NCBI GenBank assembly: GCA_964036045.1
Contig: OZ038378.1
Location: 167,945,975 to 168,009,974, forward strand
Direction of reading: 5' to 3'
Source of the DNA: Eutreptiella sp. 'Long Island Sound 2002'
Lineage: Eukaryota; Euglenozoa; Euglenophyceae; Eutreptiales; Eutreptiaceae
Length of the DNA stretch: 64,000 bases
The position numbers and the translations under genes were made by a program. The notes beneath the pieces are model-generated. The model worked only from the letters and a program-made list of their open reading frames with translations, was not told the origin of the DNA and did not search any database. Positions within the stretch are counted from its first letter, which is position 1. The number at the start of each line of letters is the position of its first letter. Of the stretch, positions 43,787 through 55,300 are shown one piece after another.

Positions 43787-45801
43787 GGCGTCAGATTTGT
43801 GTTCCGGTAGTTCTCTGATTCGTCAAAGTCCCACTGTTCAAAACTTTTTACGCCTGCAGCGGCCATAGCGTGCTGAAACGCGCGCCTCCGGAGATGCACA
43901 CCCTGGCCGGCGGAGTCCGCGAGCGTGACGAGAACCACGTGCGTTTTCTCATCGAGGAGTTCGGCGCCCCAGATCGACTCGTCGTCAGGGTGCGCGACGA
44001 TGACGAGGTTGTCGATGTTTTTGAAACTCTGATTGTCATTCGCGTAGCCTGACACGGGCGCTAGCTCGGTCCCCATCATCTGGAAGAACAAGCACCAGCC
44101 GAGCCAGCCGGACCGCAGGTTTGGCATCGCGGCCAGGGTGCCGCGCGGGGAACGGAATGCGGCGCAGTCTGTTTCCGATGCGGACGGATAGAACATGGCC
44201 TTAAGCTGCGCCTTCAGCCGCGCATGGTGGTCCGCTTCGTTAAAACCGGATCGGACTTGGGCCAGCAATTGCTCTCTTGTTTTCGGAGTAATCATTTCTT
44301 CGTTGTCCGAGCATTGTTGAAGAAGACGGCTATTCGCCGCAAGAAGGGACGCGTTCTCCGTAATGCGGTTTCCCCACGTCCAGATCAGCGAGAGCAACGA
44401 CTGTTCGTCGTCCGCAAGCTTCAAGCAGTAGTGCCAGTACTCTAGCGCGGAAAAATAGAGGGGGACGACGTAGTCTTTCATAAAGCCCGCGGTCGATAGA
44501 AACGCTCCGCCCGTCACAGTGACCCAGGTCTTCTTGTAGATGTCTCGCGAACGTGCTTCCAGGAATGCAGGCACGTCTTTCGCGTCCGCGAGGGTTAGCA
44601 GGAAGAGCGTATTTTTTGCCCGTGCAGAGCCAAGGTTTTGGCTCTGGGCAGCCTGCGTCGTCGCGAATTCGCGCAGCTTCGCGCTGCTCAGCGACCAGTC
44701 GGTCGGTGGCGCGAGGGCATCATTTTCTTGTCTATGGGGGACCCACGTGGTGTTGCGGTCGCGCACGTAGCCGAAATCTATCCAAGAGACGAACCGCTCG
44801 TCTTCACGAGCATTCTGCGACACAGTATAGTTCAGGTAGGCGAACTTTGCGTGCATGAGGCAATTGTACAAGGGCGACCACATCTCTGGGTCGCAGGAAC
44901 CGAGCGTAGACTTTCCCCCAACTTCGGGCGTGTAGCGGCCGCACTTGCAGTACGCGGGGATATGCGTCACGAAGGTAATCTGATCGGTGAGGATCAGCTC
45001 AGATGCCGTGGCGCACTGTGCGATGCCTGGGTAGAAGGTGCTGATGGAGCTCTGTGGCATCAAAGCTACGGAGCTTACGGGCGTTGAATCCGATGTGCGA
45101 ATCACTTCATCGGCATACCACCTCGCCAGCGCCTGCGTGTCCTGCGACAGCGTTTCTAGGTGCAGCCCTGCGAGAAACGCCTGAGCAGTTTCCTTTGAGG
45201 TTTCTTCGATGTCCACCGCGATGAGCTTCCGCACCACGGTTGCAGCCGATGTTTCCGCACACCTTCTTGCGTTCTCGAGCACCATCACCAGCACGCGGAA
45301 GAACCATCTCACGTCAACGTAGGCAACGATCTCATTCTTGGTATGCGTCCTTCTGCACGGCCGCAGCACACGAATGAGCGATTTAAATTGTGCAATGTAG
45401 TCTCGGGGGGCGCCTGTAGATGTCTCCATCGGATTGTGAACCACCTGCGAGGCAGCTCGGGTCGCCCAGTTGTGTGTATCACGATGGTATTCGAGGAAAT
45501 CTGCGTCACTCTCGAACCAATCACGCTGTTTCTGCGGTCGCTTCTGCGCAGCACCACGACCGACATCGAGAAAAGCGGTCACGAACGTGACGGGCTCCGA
45601 AAATGTGCTTTGATCAGAAGAGATGTTCGATCCGACTTCTGGATCACGAGAACTGTACTTCAGGATGTTCTTCCTATCGGCATCCTGCAAGACCGCGAGC
45701 GCTCCACCATCGCCAAACCGCCGCAGATCGACCGCTTCCACCAATAGCACGCCAAGTGCCGCCAATACGACGGGTGCACGAAGAGCAAACATTCCAGCCA
45801 T
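43747..45801 (-). CDS. HtrL/YibB-like glycosyltransferase fused to PIG-L deacetylase (N-terminal part)
   Basis: The chosen start is Met 45801, which gives a signal or anchor segment (MAGMFALRAPVVLAALGVLL). Residues ~65-560 fit the HtrL/YibB (WlaTC) family: FVTAFLDVGRG near residue 70, SWIDFGYVRD near 338, then VTGGAFLSTAGFMKDYVVPL and LADDEQSLLSLIW near 464. A PIG-L N-terminus follows with the zinc motif VIVAHPDDES near residue 600 and VVLVTLADSAGQGVHLRRRA. The likely site is the secretory pathway, lumen side. The nearest upstream coding is 46106-46717 on the same strand. With the next fragments it seems to form one protein of roughly 1,400 residues. Confidence 0.75.
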   Translation of the reverse strand: MAGMFALRAPVVLAALGVLLVEAVDLRRFGDGGALAVLQDADRKNILKYSSRDPEVGSNISSDQSTFSEPVTFVTAFLDVGRGAAQKRPQKQRDWFESDADFLEYHRDTHNWATRAASQVVHNPMETSTGAPRDYIAQFKSLIRVLRPCRRTHTKNEIVAYVDVRWFFRVLVMVLENARRCAETSAATVVRKLIAVDIEETSKETAQAFLAGLHLETLSQDTQALARWYADEVIRTSDSTPVSSVALMPQSSISTFYPGIAQCATASELILTDQITFVTHIPAYCKCGRYTPEVGGKSTLGSCDPEMWSPLYNCLMHAKFAYLNYTVSQNAREDERFVSWIDFGYVRDRNTTWVPHRQENDALAPPTDWSLSSAKLREFATTQAAQSQNLGSARAKNTLFLLTLADAKDVPAFLEARSRDIYKKTWVTVTGGAFLSTAGFMKDYVVPLYFSALEYWHYCLKLADDEQSLLSLIWTWGNRITENASLLAANSRLLQQCSDNEEMITPKTREQLLAQVRSGFNEADHHARLKAQLKAMFYPSASETDCAAFRSPRGTLAAMPNLRSGWLGWCLFFQMMGTELAPVSGYANDNQSFKNIDNLVIVAHPDDESIWGAELLDEKTHVVLVTLADSAGQGVHLRRRAFQHAMAAAGVKSFEQWDFDESENYRNTNLTPWSEPEQHRLWRS

Positions 45802-46105
45802 AGCGCTGAGAATTCGAGAATAGCCACGGTCGCTACGAAACAATGTATGACACAAGTTATGATTTGAGAGGAATTCCAACCAACACACCTCGCGAGTGTA
45901 TTGCATTGTATTTTACAACCATGCCAACAGAAAACACTACTACTGCCCGACTGAATCACGATGAAACCATTGAGTCAAATTTCGTATGCTTCACATGTGC
46001 ATGAGGTACGTCATGGATGTCTGCATGCTGTTAACACTTCAGAAACGAGACGATTCACTTCAGGGTGCATTTGTTAGAAATTCAGGAGAAACGTCAGTAA
46101 GGCAA
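45802..46105 (-). promoter_or_regulatory. Intergenic region upstream of the glycan gene
   Basis: These 304 bp separate two minus-strand coding regions. I see no clear TATA box or other element. An in-frame extension of the downstream gene to 45906 is possible but lacks a better start. Confidence 0.3.
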
Positions 46106-46717
46106 CTACGTCTGGTCGTCACAGTTGATGCCCTGCTTGAGCAGCACTTTCGATCCAGAATGTTGCAGCGCCATCTTCTCTTCGGACACCCCGCGCCACC
46201 ATGCGTGGATGTCGCTTTTCGCTCTGTCCTCCTCACGAGAGCTCGCCGCGTACAGGACGACTTCCTCCCAGTTGTCTTCTGGATCCAAAAGATAAGGATC
46301 GGTACCCTTTCCTGCGACGCTGTTCAAAAATTTCCGCCATCGCTTCGCGTCTTCCGGCGTCTCGCTTACGGAAAACCTTCCCATAAGCTTGAACCGCAGG
46401 CCCTGACACTCGAGAGTTTGCACTCGGCCGAGGAACTTGTCATGAGATCCCGCTGCGAAGTTCTCGCTCGTTATCGCAGCCGAATGGTTGCTACGAAATT
46501 GCGCAGCGTGGATCTTCAGCCCAAGGAAATCAGACTCGCGGTCGCATAACGCAAGACTTCTTTTCGAGGGTAGCGTCGTCGCGGCTGTGTACCACGCGCA
46601 GATGTCGTGATCTACGTTGGCCTTCAGGGTTTCAAGTGGAAGATGTTCCCTACAAATGCCATCGTAAACAATGGGGTCACCACGCACGAAAACGGACTCC
46701 TTGTCGCCCACAATCAC
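46106..46717 (-). CDS. Unrecognised protein, 5' end missing
   Basis: It is open for 203 codons, without an ATG at the start; a TGA lies just upstream, so an upstream exon or a frame break is likely. Protein-like stretches are FVIVGDKESVFVRGDPIVYD, LPLETLKANVDHDICAWYTA, LGRVQTLECQGLRFKLMGRF and DPEDNWEEVVLYAASSREED. Codon composition resembles the glycan gene that follows on the same strand. I do not recognise a family; a glycosyltransferase or accessory role is only a guess from position. Confidence 0.5.
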   Translation of the reverse strand: MIVGDKESVFVRGDPIVYDGICREHLPLETLKANVDHDICAWYTAATTLPSKRSLALCDRESDFLGLKIHAAQFRSNHSAAITSENFAAGSHDKFLGRVQTLECQGLRFKLMGRFSVSETPEDAKRWRKFLNSVAGKGTDPYLLDPEDNWEEVVLYAASSREEDRAKSDIHAWWRGVSEEKMALQHSGSKVLLKQGINCDDQT

Positions 46718-47719
46718 GAACGAACATTTTCAAAATTGATCGGCGCCAGATCCCTTACTTGCCCAGCAATGGAAGGTGGTAGACAATGTATTAAGCAACA
46801 CATCCAATACGAAAAAATGCAACCAATGGCCGTATCCGGTCCATTCTCTGAGCCGCCATCAAATGTGGCATCGAGGTTTGCCAATACCTTAGCATAACGT
46901 AGTGCAACTACATGCCATGCGGCACATGGGTGACAATTGGAGCATCAACGTGCGTGCAATATGGCACAGAAGCCTGTGCCGTGCAACTCTCCAACAGCAC
47001 ACTTCTAACTGGGCACCATCCATATAGAGCCTTGGGGGCAATGACCCGCAACCGAGGAGACGTATAAGGTGCATAGTCCGCTTAAAATTACATATTGGCT
47101 TTTGAACATCCAAACAAAACGTACAAAGGTCAGCTGAAGAAGATCAGAGGATGTGGGACCATTGTACCACGCATGGGTGTTTGCCACCTGAGGGCTATAT
47201 GTAAACACCAAGGATCACGCCAAGTGTTCGCTACAAAGGTGCGAATCAACACATCGCGCACGCGGTCCCACATGAGGCTACACGTGTGCTGTGGTGCGCG
47301 TACATTTTTCAACAATGCCCTGGGGAACCTTTGGAGGGGGCAACGAGGCACACCACGCCTCGATTGACGGACAATTGTGTATCATGGCGGAAACTGAGTG
47401 CACCCACAACTCAATGTCTCAAAAGCACATGCAAAACTGTGTATGCAAAGCAGCTTTGGTGAGTTGTCGTCAAGGAAATCACGGACCATTTCATTACATT
47501 GGAGGCCATAGACGAAACATCGATGATAAACTCCGGAGCCAACCATGCACGCATACACTACAAGGAGCAAAAGATATGATGGCATGGATTGGGTTTAAAA
47601 CTCGTATAGCCCAACATGCCGCGCACGCTTGTCAAACTCATTCCAAATTTCAGAAAAGCTTTGTACGTGGATAGACAAGACACAGAATGCCTTGAGTGTA
47701 TTGCAAAGGGGGGTGGGGG
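46718..47719. other. No recognisable gene
   Basis: No repeat or credible coding sequence was seen. Confidence 0.35.
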
Positions 47720-47877
47720 ATTGGATCTGCTTGGAACAATGGTGAGAGCGCTTTTATGATATATTCGTACTTCCTTTGTTCCACAACATCATGGAGTTTG
47801 AAGCGTTCTATAATGACTTTTACTGCATAGCAAACGAAGTATGGGCACATGTAACAGGGGCGGCAACACGGGAATAC
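47720..47877 (+). repeat. 158-bp dispersed repeat, copy 2
   Basis: Partner of 20959-21116, same length and orientation. It is again preceded by a G-rich stretch. Confidence 0.85.
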
Positions 47878-47904
47878 AGAGGAAAGCGTAACTCGATTGT
47901 GGAA

Positions 47905-48045
47905 AGAAGCGTAAGTCGCTTTTTTTTTTGCATAAGTCGCGTAACTTTTTCTTTTTGGCGTAAGTCGCGTTTTTTTTTGACGGAAATGTTTTTTCTTTTT
48001 GGTGTAGGTCGCGTAAATTTTTTTTTGGCGTAAGTCGCGTATGGG
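47905..48045 (+). repeat. GCGTAAGTCGCGT plus T-tract minisatellite
   Basis: GCGTAAGTCGC or close variants occur about five times (near 47909, 47930, 47960, 48004 and 48028), each followed by a run of T or T-rich sequence. The spacing is 20-45 bp. It directly follows the 158-bp repeat. Confidence 0.75.
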
Positions 48046-48433
48046 AAAAAAAAACCCATTTTTCCCAAAAAAGGCGGGGAAACACAAGAACCACCCAACA
48101 ACCGCCATTGCTACCAGAAGAGGAGAGGCATATAGCCCCAACGGACATTTTGGGTACCTCCAGCACGGGTAAAGCAATGGAGCTGTGGCGTGAAGGGTGG
48201 TTTTTATACTCATCGCCGGCAAATGGCGGCGGAAATCACGTGCGGCAGATGGCGGAATCATGACCGCGAACAAAAAATGCAATTTGCCCTTCGGCCTTTG
48301 GCAAGCGGTATCAAAATGACTATATTGCTGCCGGTGCCACCGGTTACGAAGCTCAAGCCAGTGATACTACCTGAGTCCGGTCACCTGGGGCGAACTACAT
48401 TCTTCGCATGCCACCATAATGGCGTTGGGCCAA
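48046..48433. other. No recognisable gene
   Basis: Probably 3' flank of the minus-strand gene at 48434. Confidence 0.3.
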
Positions 48434-49234
48434 CTACAAGAAGTCGCCAAACACACGCTTGTAGATCAAATCAGACTTTGTGTCCGATGCCTTCGGCTTT
48501 GCACGCAGATTTGTGTTCCGAGCACAAGCGTTACGGATGTCCTTCACAAGCATCTCTTCCAGCTCTCGAATAAATCGTTTGTTTTTCACCAACCGACCCT
48601 CTGCGCCCTTTGGGTACGCCTCGGGCACCTTGAGAAACTTCCGACAGATGAACACGGATGGACGGGAATCATCGCTTGTGGGGGGGTTGGAAGAGGAAGT
48701 GGACTGCGGGGTTTGTGGAGGGGCCTTAACATTGCCCTTCACTGACTTCCCATCTTGGGGCACGTCCTTGGGGTTGGAGGCCGGGATGGCAAGGAATTCT
48801 CCCACCTTTGGCTCCGAGGAGGAGGCAGCAATGTTGCCCTCGGGTTCCGAAAGAGGATCCTCTTCATCGAAAAGGAGGGGGGAAGGGGATGGGGGCAGGG
48901 ACTCAGGGTTGGAGGCTGGAGGGGAAGGAGATTCTCCGGGCTTCCAGCAAGTCAACTCCTTTTCCCACCCATTCTCCGGGATGGTGCCAAGGACTCGGAC
49001 AGAGCGATCCGCATTGATGATGCGCAGTGCTTCCTTGAAGAATCCTTTCGGCAAACGTGTAACATCAACATCATCCAGGCTTCCCCTTTGCTTGGCCACC
49101 TCATCACGAAGATGCAGCGATTGATAGCCACATGACACACACAAGCCTCGGCCCATTGGAAGAGAAATAGAAGAAATGCCAATATAAAATTGGTATGTCT
49201 GGCACGGCCCCCTTTGCAAGTCAAAGAGGGGCAC
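48434..49234 (-). CDS. Unrecognised protein with proline/serine/acid-rich linker
   Basis: Up to 266 codons. The first ~35 codons look weak, and good protein composition starts near SCGYQSLHLRDEVAKQRGSL, so an exon boundary there is possible. An ordered part (GFFKEALRIINADRSVRVLG) is followed by a Pro/Ser/Glu-rich linker of about 90 residues and a second ordered part (RPSVFICRKFLKVPEAYPKG, RFIRELEEMLVKDIRNACAR) ending VFGDFL*. A two-module protein with a flexible linker is the clear picture, but the function is unknown. It lies about 100 bp from the start of the satellite array. Confidence 0.55.
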   Translation of the reverse strand: MPLFDLQRGPCQTYQFYIGISSISLPMGRGLCVSCGYQSLHLRDEVAKQRGSLDDVDVTRLPKGFFKEALRIINADRSVRVLGTIPENGWEKELTCWKPGESPSPPASNPESLPPSPSPLLFDEEDPLSEPEGNIAASSSEPKVGEFLAIPASNPKDVPQDGKSVKGNVKAPPQTPQSTSSSNPPTSDDSRPSVFICRKFLKVPEAYPKGAEGRLVKNKRFIRELEEMLVKDIRNACARNTNLRAKPKASDTKSDLIYKRVFGDFL

Positions 49235-49339
49235 AAGACCCCAAACCTAATTGTGCAATGAGCCGTTACCCGCCGGCCAGCACGCTCAAGGGACCGTAAG
49301 GTCCCTGTGCAAAGGACAAAAAGCAGAAATACTTAGTCC

Positions 49340-52300
49340 TAGACCCCGACTCCAGAGCGGGGGGCAAAATCAGAAGTAGCCCACAAGTGGCCAAAATGGC
49401 TACCTCAGCCCTGCCGTATGGGGGATCCCCACCGCTGCAGAGTGGGGAGCAAAATCAGAAGTGGCCCACAAGTGAGCAAAATGGCTACCTCACCCCTGCC
49501 GTATCGGGGATCCCCACCGCTTCAGAGCGGGGGGCAAAATCAGAAGTGGCCCACAAGTGGACAAAATGGCTACCTCACCCCTGCCGTATCGGGGATCCCC
49601 ACCGCTGCAGAGCGGGGGGCAAAAACAGAAGTGGCCCACAAGTGAGCAAAGTGGCTACCTCACCCCTGCCGTATCGGGGATCCCCAACCGCTGCAGAGCG
49701 TGGGGCAAAATCAGAAATGGCCCACAAGAGGGCAAAATGGGTACCTCCCCCCTGCCGTATCAGTGATCCCCACCGCTGCAGAGCGGGGGGCAAAATCAGA
49801 AGTGGCCCACAATTGAGCAAAGTGGCTACCTCACTCCTCCCGTATCGGGGATCCCCACCGCTGCAGAGCGGGGGGCAAAATCAGAAGTGGCCCACAAGTG
49901 GGCAAAGTGGCTACCTCAGCCCTGCCGTATCGGGGATCCCCAGCGCTTCAGAGCGGGGGGCCAAATCAGAAGTGACCCACAAGTGAGTAAAATGGCTACC
50001 TCACCCCTTGCGTATCGGGGATCCCCACCGCTTCAGAGCGGGGGGCAAAATCAGAAGTGGCCCACAAGTGGGCAAAGTGGCTACCTCACCCCTGCCGTAT
50101 CGGGGATCCCCACCGCTTCAGAGCGGGGGGCAAAATCAGAAGTGGCCCACAAGTGGGCAAAGTGGCTACCTCACCCCTGCCGTATCGGGGATTCCCACCG
50201 CTGCATAGCGGGGGGCAAAATCAAAAGTGGCCCACAAGTGGGCAAAATGGCTACCTCAGCCCTGCCGTATCGGGGATCCCCACCGCTGCATAGCGGGGGG
50301 CAAAATCAGAAGTGGCCCACAAGTGGGCAAAATGGCTACCTCAGTGCTGCCGTATCGGGGAGCCCCACCGCTGCAGAGCGGGGGGGCACAATCAGAAGTG
50401 GCCCACAAGTGAGCAAAATGGCTACCTCACCCCTGCCGTATCGGGGATCCCCACCGCTGCAGAGCGGGGGGCAAAATCAGAAGTGACCCACAAGTGGGCA
50501 AAGTGGCTACCTCACCCCTGCCGTATCGGGGATCCCCACCGCTGCATAGCGGGGGGCAAAATCAGAAGTGGCCCACAAGTGGGCAAAATGGCTACCCCAC
50601 CCTTGCCGTAATGGGGATCCCCACCGCTTCAGAGAGGGGGGCAAAATCAGAAGTGGCCCACAAGTGGGCAAAATGGCTACCTCACCCCTGCCGTATCGGG
50701 GATCCCCCCCGCTGCAGAGCGGGGGGCAAAATCAGAAGTGGCCAACAAGTGGGCAAAATGGCTACCTCACCCCTGCCGTATCGGGGATTCCCACCGCTGC
50801 AGATCGGAAGGGCAAAATCAGAAGTGGCCCACAAGTGGCCAAAATGGCTACCTCACTCCTGCCGTATCGGGGATCACCACCGCTGCAGAGCGGGGGGGCA
50901 AAATCAGAAGTGGCCCACAAGTGGGCAAAGTGGCTACCTCACCCCTGCTGTATCGGGGATCTCCACCGCTTCAGAGCGGGGGGCAAAATCAGAAGTGGCC
51001 CACAAGTGAGCAAAGTGGCTACCTCACCCCTGCCGTATCGGGGATCCCCACCGCTTCAGAGCGGGGGGCAAAATCAGAAGTGGCCCACAATTGGGCAAAA
51101 TGGGTACCTCACCCCTGCCGTATCGGGGATCCCCACCGCTGCATAGCGGGGGGCAAAATCAGAAGTGGCCCACAAGTGGGCAAAATGGCTACCTCACTGC
51201 TGCCGTATCGGGGAGCCCCACCGCTGCAGAGCGGGGGGGCAAAATCAGAAGTGGCCCACAAGTGAGCAAAATGGCTACCTCACCCCTGCCGTATCAGTGA
51301 TCCCCACCGCTGCAGAGCGGGGGGCAAAATCAGGAGTGACCCACAAGTGGGCAAATTGGCTACCTCACCCCTGCCGTATCGGGGATCCCCACCGCTGCAT
51401 AGCGGGGGGCAAAATCAGAAGTGGCCCACAAGTGGGCAAAATGGCTACCTCACCCCTGCCGTATCGGGGATCCCCACCGCTCCAGAGCGGGGGGGCAAAA
51501 TCAGAAGTGGCCCACAAGTGGGCAAAGTGGCTACCTCACCCCTGCCGTATCGGGGATCCCCACCGCTTCAGAGAGGGGGGCAAAATCAGAAGTGGCCCAC
51601 AAGTGGGCAAAATGGCTACCTCACCCCTGCCGTATCGGGGATCCCCCCCGCTGCAGAGCAGGGGGGCAAAATCAGAAGTGGCCCACAAGTGGGCAAAATG
51701 GCTACCTCACCCCTGCCGTATCGGGGATCCCCACCGCTGCAGATCGGGGGGGCAAAATCAGAAGTGGCCAACATGTGGCCAAAATGGCTACCTCACTCCT
51801 GCCGTATCGGGGATCACCACCGCTGCAGAGCGGGGGGGCAAAATCAGAAGTGGCCCACAAGTGGGCGAAGTGGCTACCTCACCCCTGCTGTATCGGGGAT
51901 CCCCACCGCTTCAGAGCGGGGGGCAAAATCAGAAGTGGCCCACAAGTGAGCAAAGTGGCTACCTCACCCCTGCCGTATCGGGGATCCCCACCGCTTCAGA
52001 GCCGGGGGCAAAATCAGAAGTGGCCCACAATTGGGCAAAATGGCTACCTCACCCCTGCCGTATCGGGGATCCCCACCGCTGCATAGCGGGGGGCAAAATC
52101 AGAAGTGGCCCACAAGTGGGCAAAGTGGTTACCTCATCCCTGCCGTATCAGGGATCCCCACTGCTGCAGATCGGGGGGCAAAATCAGAAGTGGCTCACAA
52201 GTGGGCAAAATGGCTACCTCACCCCTGCCGTATCGGGGAGCCCCACCGCTTCAGAGCGGGGGGCAAAATCAGAAGTGGCCCACAAGTGGGCAAAGTGGCT

Positions 52301-55300
52301 ACCTCACCCCTGCCGTATCGGAGATCCCCACCGCTGCAGAGCGGGGGGCAAAATCAGAAGTGGCCCATAAGTGGGCAAAGTGGCTACCTCACCCCTGCCG
52401 TATCAGGGATCCCCACCGCTTCAGAGCGGGGGGCAAAATCAGAAGTGGCCCACAAGTGGGCAAAGTGGCTACCTCACCCCTGCCGTGTCGGGGATCCCCA
52501 CCGCTGCAGATCGGGGGGCAAAATCAGAAGTTGCCCATAAGTGGGAAAAATGGCTACCTCAACCATGCCGTACGAGGATACCCACCGCTGCAGAGCGGGG
52601 GGCAAAATCGGAAGTGGCCCACAAGTGGGCAAAATGGCTACCTCACCCCTGCAGTATCGGGGATCCCCGACGCTTCAGAGCGGGGGGCTAAATCAGAAGT
52701 GGCCCACAAGTGGGCAAAGTGGCTACCTCACCCCTGCCGTATCGGGGATCCCCACCGCTTCAGAGCGGGGGGCAAAATCAGAAGTGGCCCACAAGTGGGC
52801 AATATGGCTACCTCAGCCCTGTAGTATCGGGGATCCCCACGCTTCAGAGCGGGGGGCAAAATCAGAAGTGGCCCACAAGTGGGCAAAGTGGCTACCTCAC
52901 CCCTGCCGTATCGGGGATCCCCACCGCTGCAGAGCGGGGGGCAAAATCAGAAGTGGCCCACAAGTGGGCAAAGTGGCTACCTCACCCCTGCAGTATCGGG
53001 GATCCCCACGCTTCAGAGCGGGGGGCAAAATCAGAAGTGGCCCACAAGTGGGCAAACTGGCTACCTCACCCCTGCCGTATCGGGAATCCCCACCGCTTCA
53101 GAGCGGGGGGCAAAATCAGAAGTTGCGCACAAGTGGGCAAAGTGGCTACCTCACCCCTGCCGTATCGGGGATCCCCCCCGCTGCAGATCGGGGGGCAAGA
53201 TCAGAAGTGGCCCACAAGTGGGCAAAATGGCTACCTCACTGCTGCCGTATCGGGGAGCCCCACCGCTGCAGAGTGGGGGGGCAAAATCAGAAGTGGCCCA
53301 CAAGTGAGCAAAATGGCTACCTCACCCCTGCCGTATCGGGGATCCCCACCGCTGCAGAGCGGGGGGCAAAATCAGAAGTGGCCCACAAGTGGGCAATTTG
53401 GCTACCTCACCCCTGCCGTATCGGGGATCCCCACCGCTGCATAGCGGGGGGCAAAATCAGAAGTGGCCCACAAGTGGGCAAAATGGCTACCTCACCCCTG
53501 CCGTATCGGGGATCCCCACCGCTGCAGAGCGGGGGGGCAAAATCAGAAGTGGCCCAAAAGTGGGCAAAATGGCTACCTCACCCCTGCGGTATCGGGGATC
53601 CCCCCCGCTGCAGAGCGGGGGGCAAAATCAGAAGTGGCCCACAAGTGGGCAAAATGGCTACCTCACCCCTGCCGTATCGGGGATCCCCACCGCTGCAGAT
53701 CGGGCGGGCAAAATCAGAAGTGGCCCACAGGTGGCCAAAATGGCTACCTCACTCCTGCCGTATCGGGGATCACCACCGCTGCAGAGCGGGGGGGCAAAAT
53801 CAGAAGTGGCCCACAGGTGGGCAAAGTGGCTACCTCACCCCTGCCGTATCGGGGATCCCCACCGCTTCAGAGCGGGGGGCAAAATCAGAAGTGGCCCACA
53901 AGTGGGCAAAGTGGCTACCTCACCCCTGCCGTATCGGGGATCCCCACCGCTTCAGAGCGGGGGGCAAAATCAGAAGTGGCCCACAATTGGGCAAAATGGC
54001 TACCTCACCCCTGCCGTATCGGGGATCCCCACCGCTGCATAGCGGGGGGCAAAATCAGAAGTGGCCCACAAGTTGGCAAAGTGGTTCCCTCACCCCTGCC
54101 GTATCAGGGATCCCCTGCGCTGCAGATCGGGGGGCAAAATCAGAAGTGGCCCACAAGTGGGCAAAATGGCTACCTCACCCCTGCCGTATCGGGGAGCCCC
54201 ACCGCTTCAGAGCAGGGGGCAAAATCAGAAGTGGCCCACAAGTGGGCAAAGTGGCTACCTCACCCCTGCCGTATCGGAGATCCCCACCGCTGCAGAGCGG
54301 GGGGCAAAATCAGAAGTGGCCCATAAGTGGGCAAAGTGGCTACCTCACCCCTGCCGTATCAGGGATCCCCACCGCTTCAGAGCGGGGGGCAAAATCAGAA
54401 GTGGCCCACAAGTGGGCAAAGTGGCTACCTCACCCCTGCCGTATCGGGGATCCCCACCGCTGCAGAGCGGGGGGGCAAAATCAGAAGTGGCCCACAAGTG
54501 GGCAAAATGGCTACCTCACCCCTGCGGTATCGGGGATCCCCCCCGCTGCAGAGCGGGGGGCAAAATCAGAAGTGGCCCACAAGTGGGCAAAATGGCTACC
54601 TCACCCCTGCCGTATCGGGGATCCCCACCGCTGCAGATCGGGCGGGCAAAATCAGAAGTGGCCCACAGGTGGCCAAAATGGCTACCTCACTCCTGCCGTA
54701 TCGGGGATCACCACCGCTGCAGAGCGGGGGGGCAAAATCAGAAGTGGCCCACAGGTGGGCAAAGTGGCTACCTCACCCCTGCCGTATCGGGGATCCCCAC
54801 CGCTTCAGAGCGGGGGGCAAAATCAGAAGTGGCCCACAAGTGGGCAAAGTGGCTACCTCACCCCTGCCGTATCGGGGATCCCCACCGCTTCAGAGCGGGG
54901 GGCAAAATCAGAAGTGGCCCACAATTGGGCAAAATGGCTACCTCACCCCTGCCGTATCGGGGATCCCCACCGCTGCATAGCGGGGGGCAAAATCAGAAGT
55001 GGCCCACAAGTGGGCAAAGTGGTTCCCTCACCCCTGCCGTATCAGGGATCCCCTGCGCTGCAGATCGGGGGGCAAAATCAGAAGTGGCCCACAAGTGGGC
55101 AAAATGGCTACCTCACCCCTGCCGTATCGGGGAGCCCCACCGCTTCAGACCAGGGGGCAAAATCAGAAGTGGCCCACAAGTGGGCAAAGTGGCTACCTCA
55201 CCCCTGCCGTATCGGAGATCCCCACCGCTGCAGAGCGGGGGGCAAAATCAGAAGTGGCCCATAAGTGGGCAAAGTGGCTACCTCACCCCTGCCGTATCAG

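Noticed and set aside
52541-55264. 907-codon open frame in the satellite (and similar frames at 54061-56343, 54999-56801, 57212-58840)
   Set aside because: They arise because the 85-bp monomer has no plus-strand stop; all are frame shadows of the array, with no sign of a gene start or coding-type variation.
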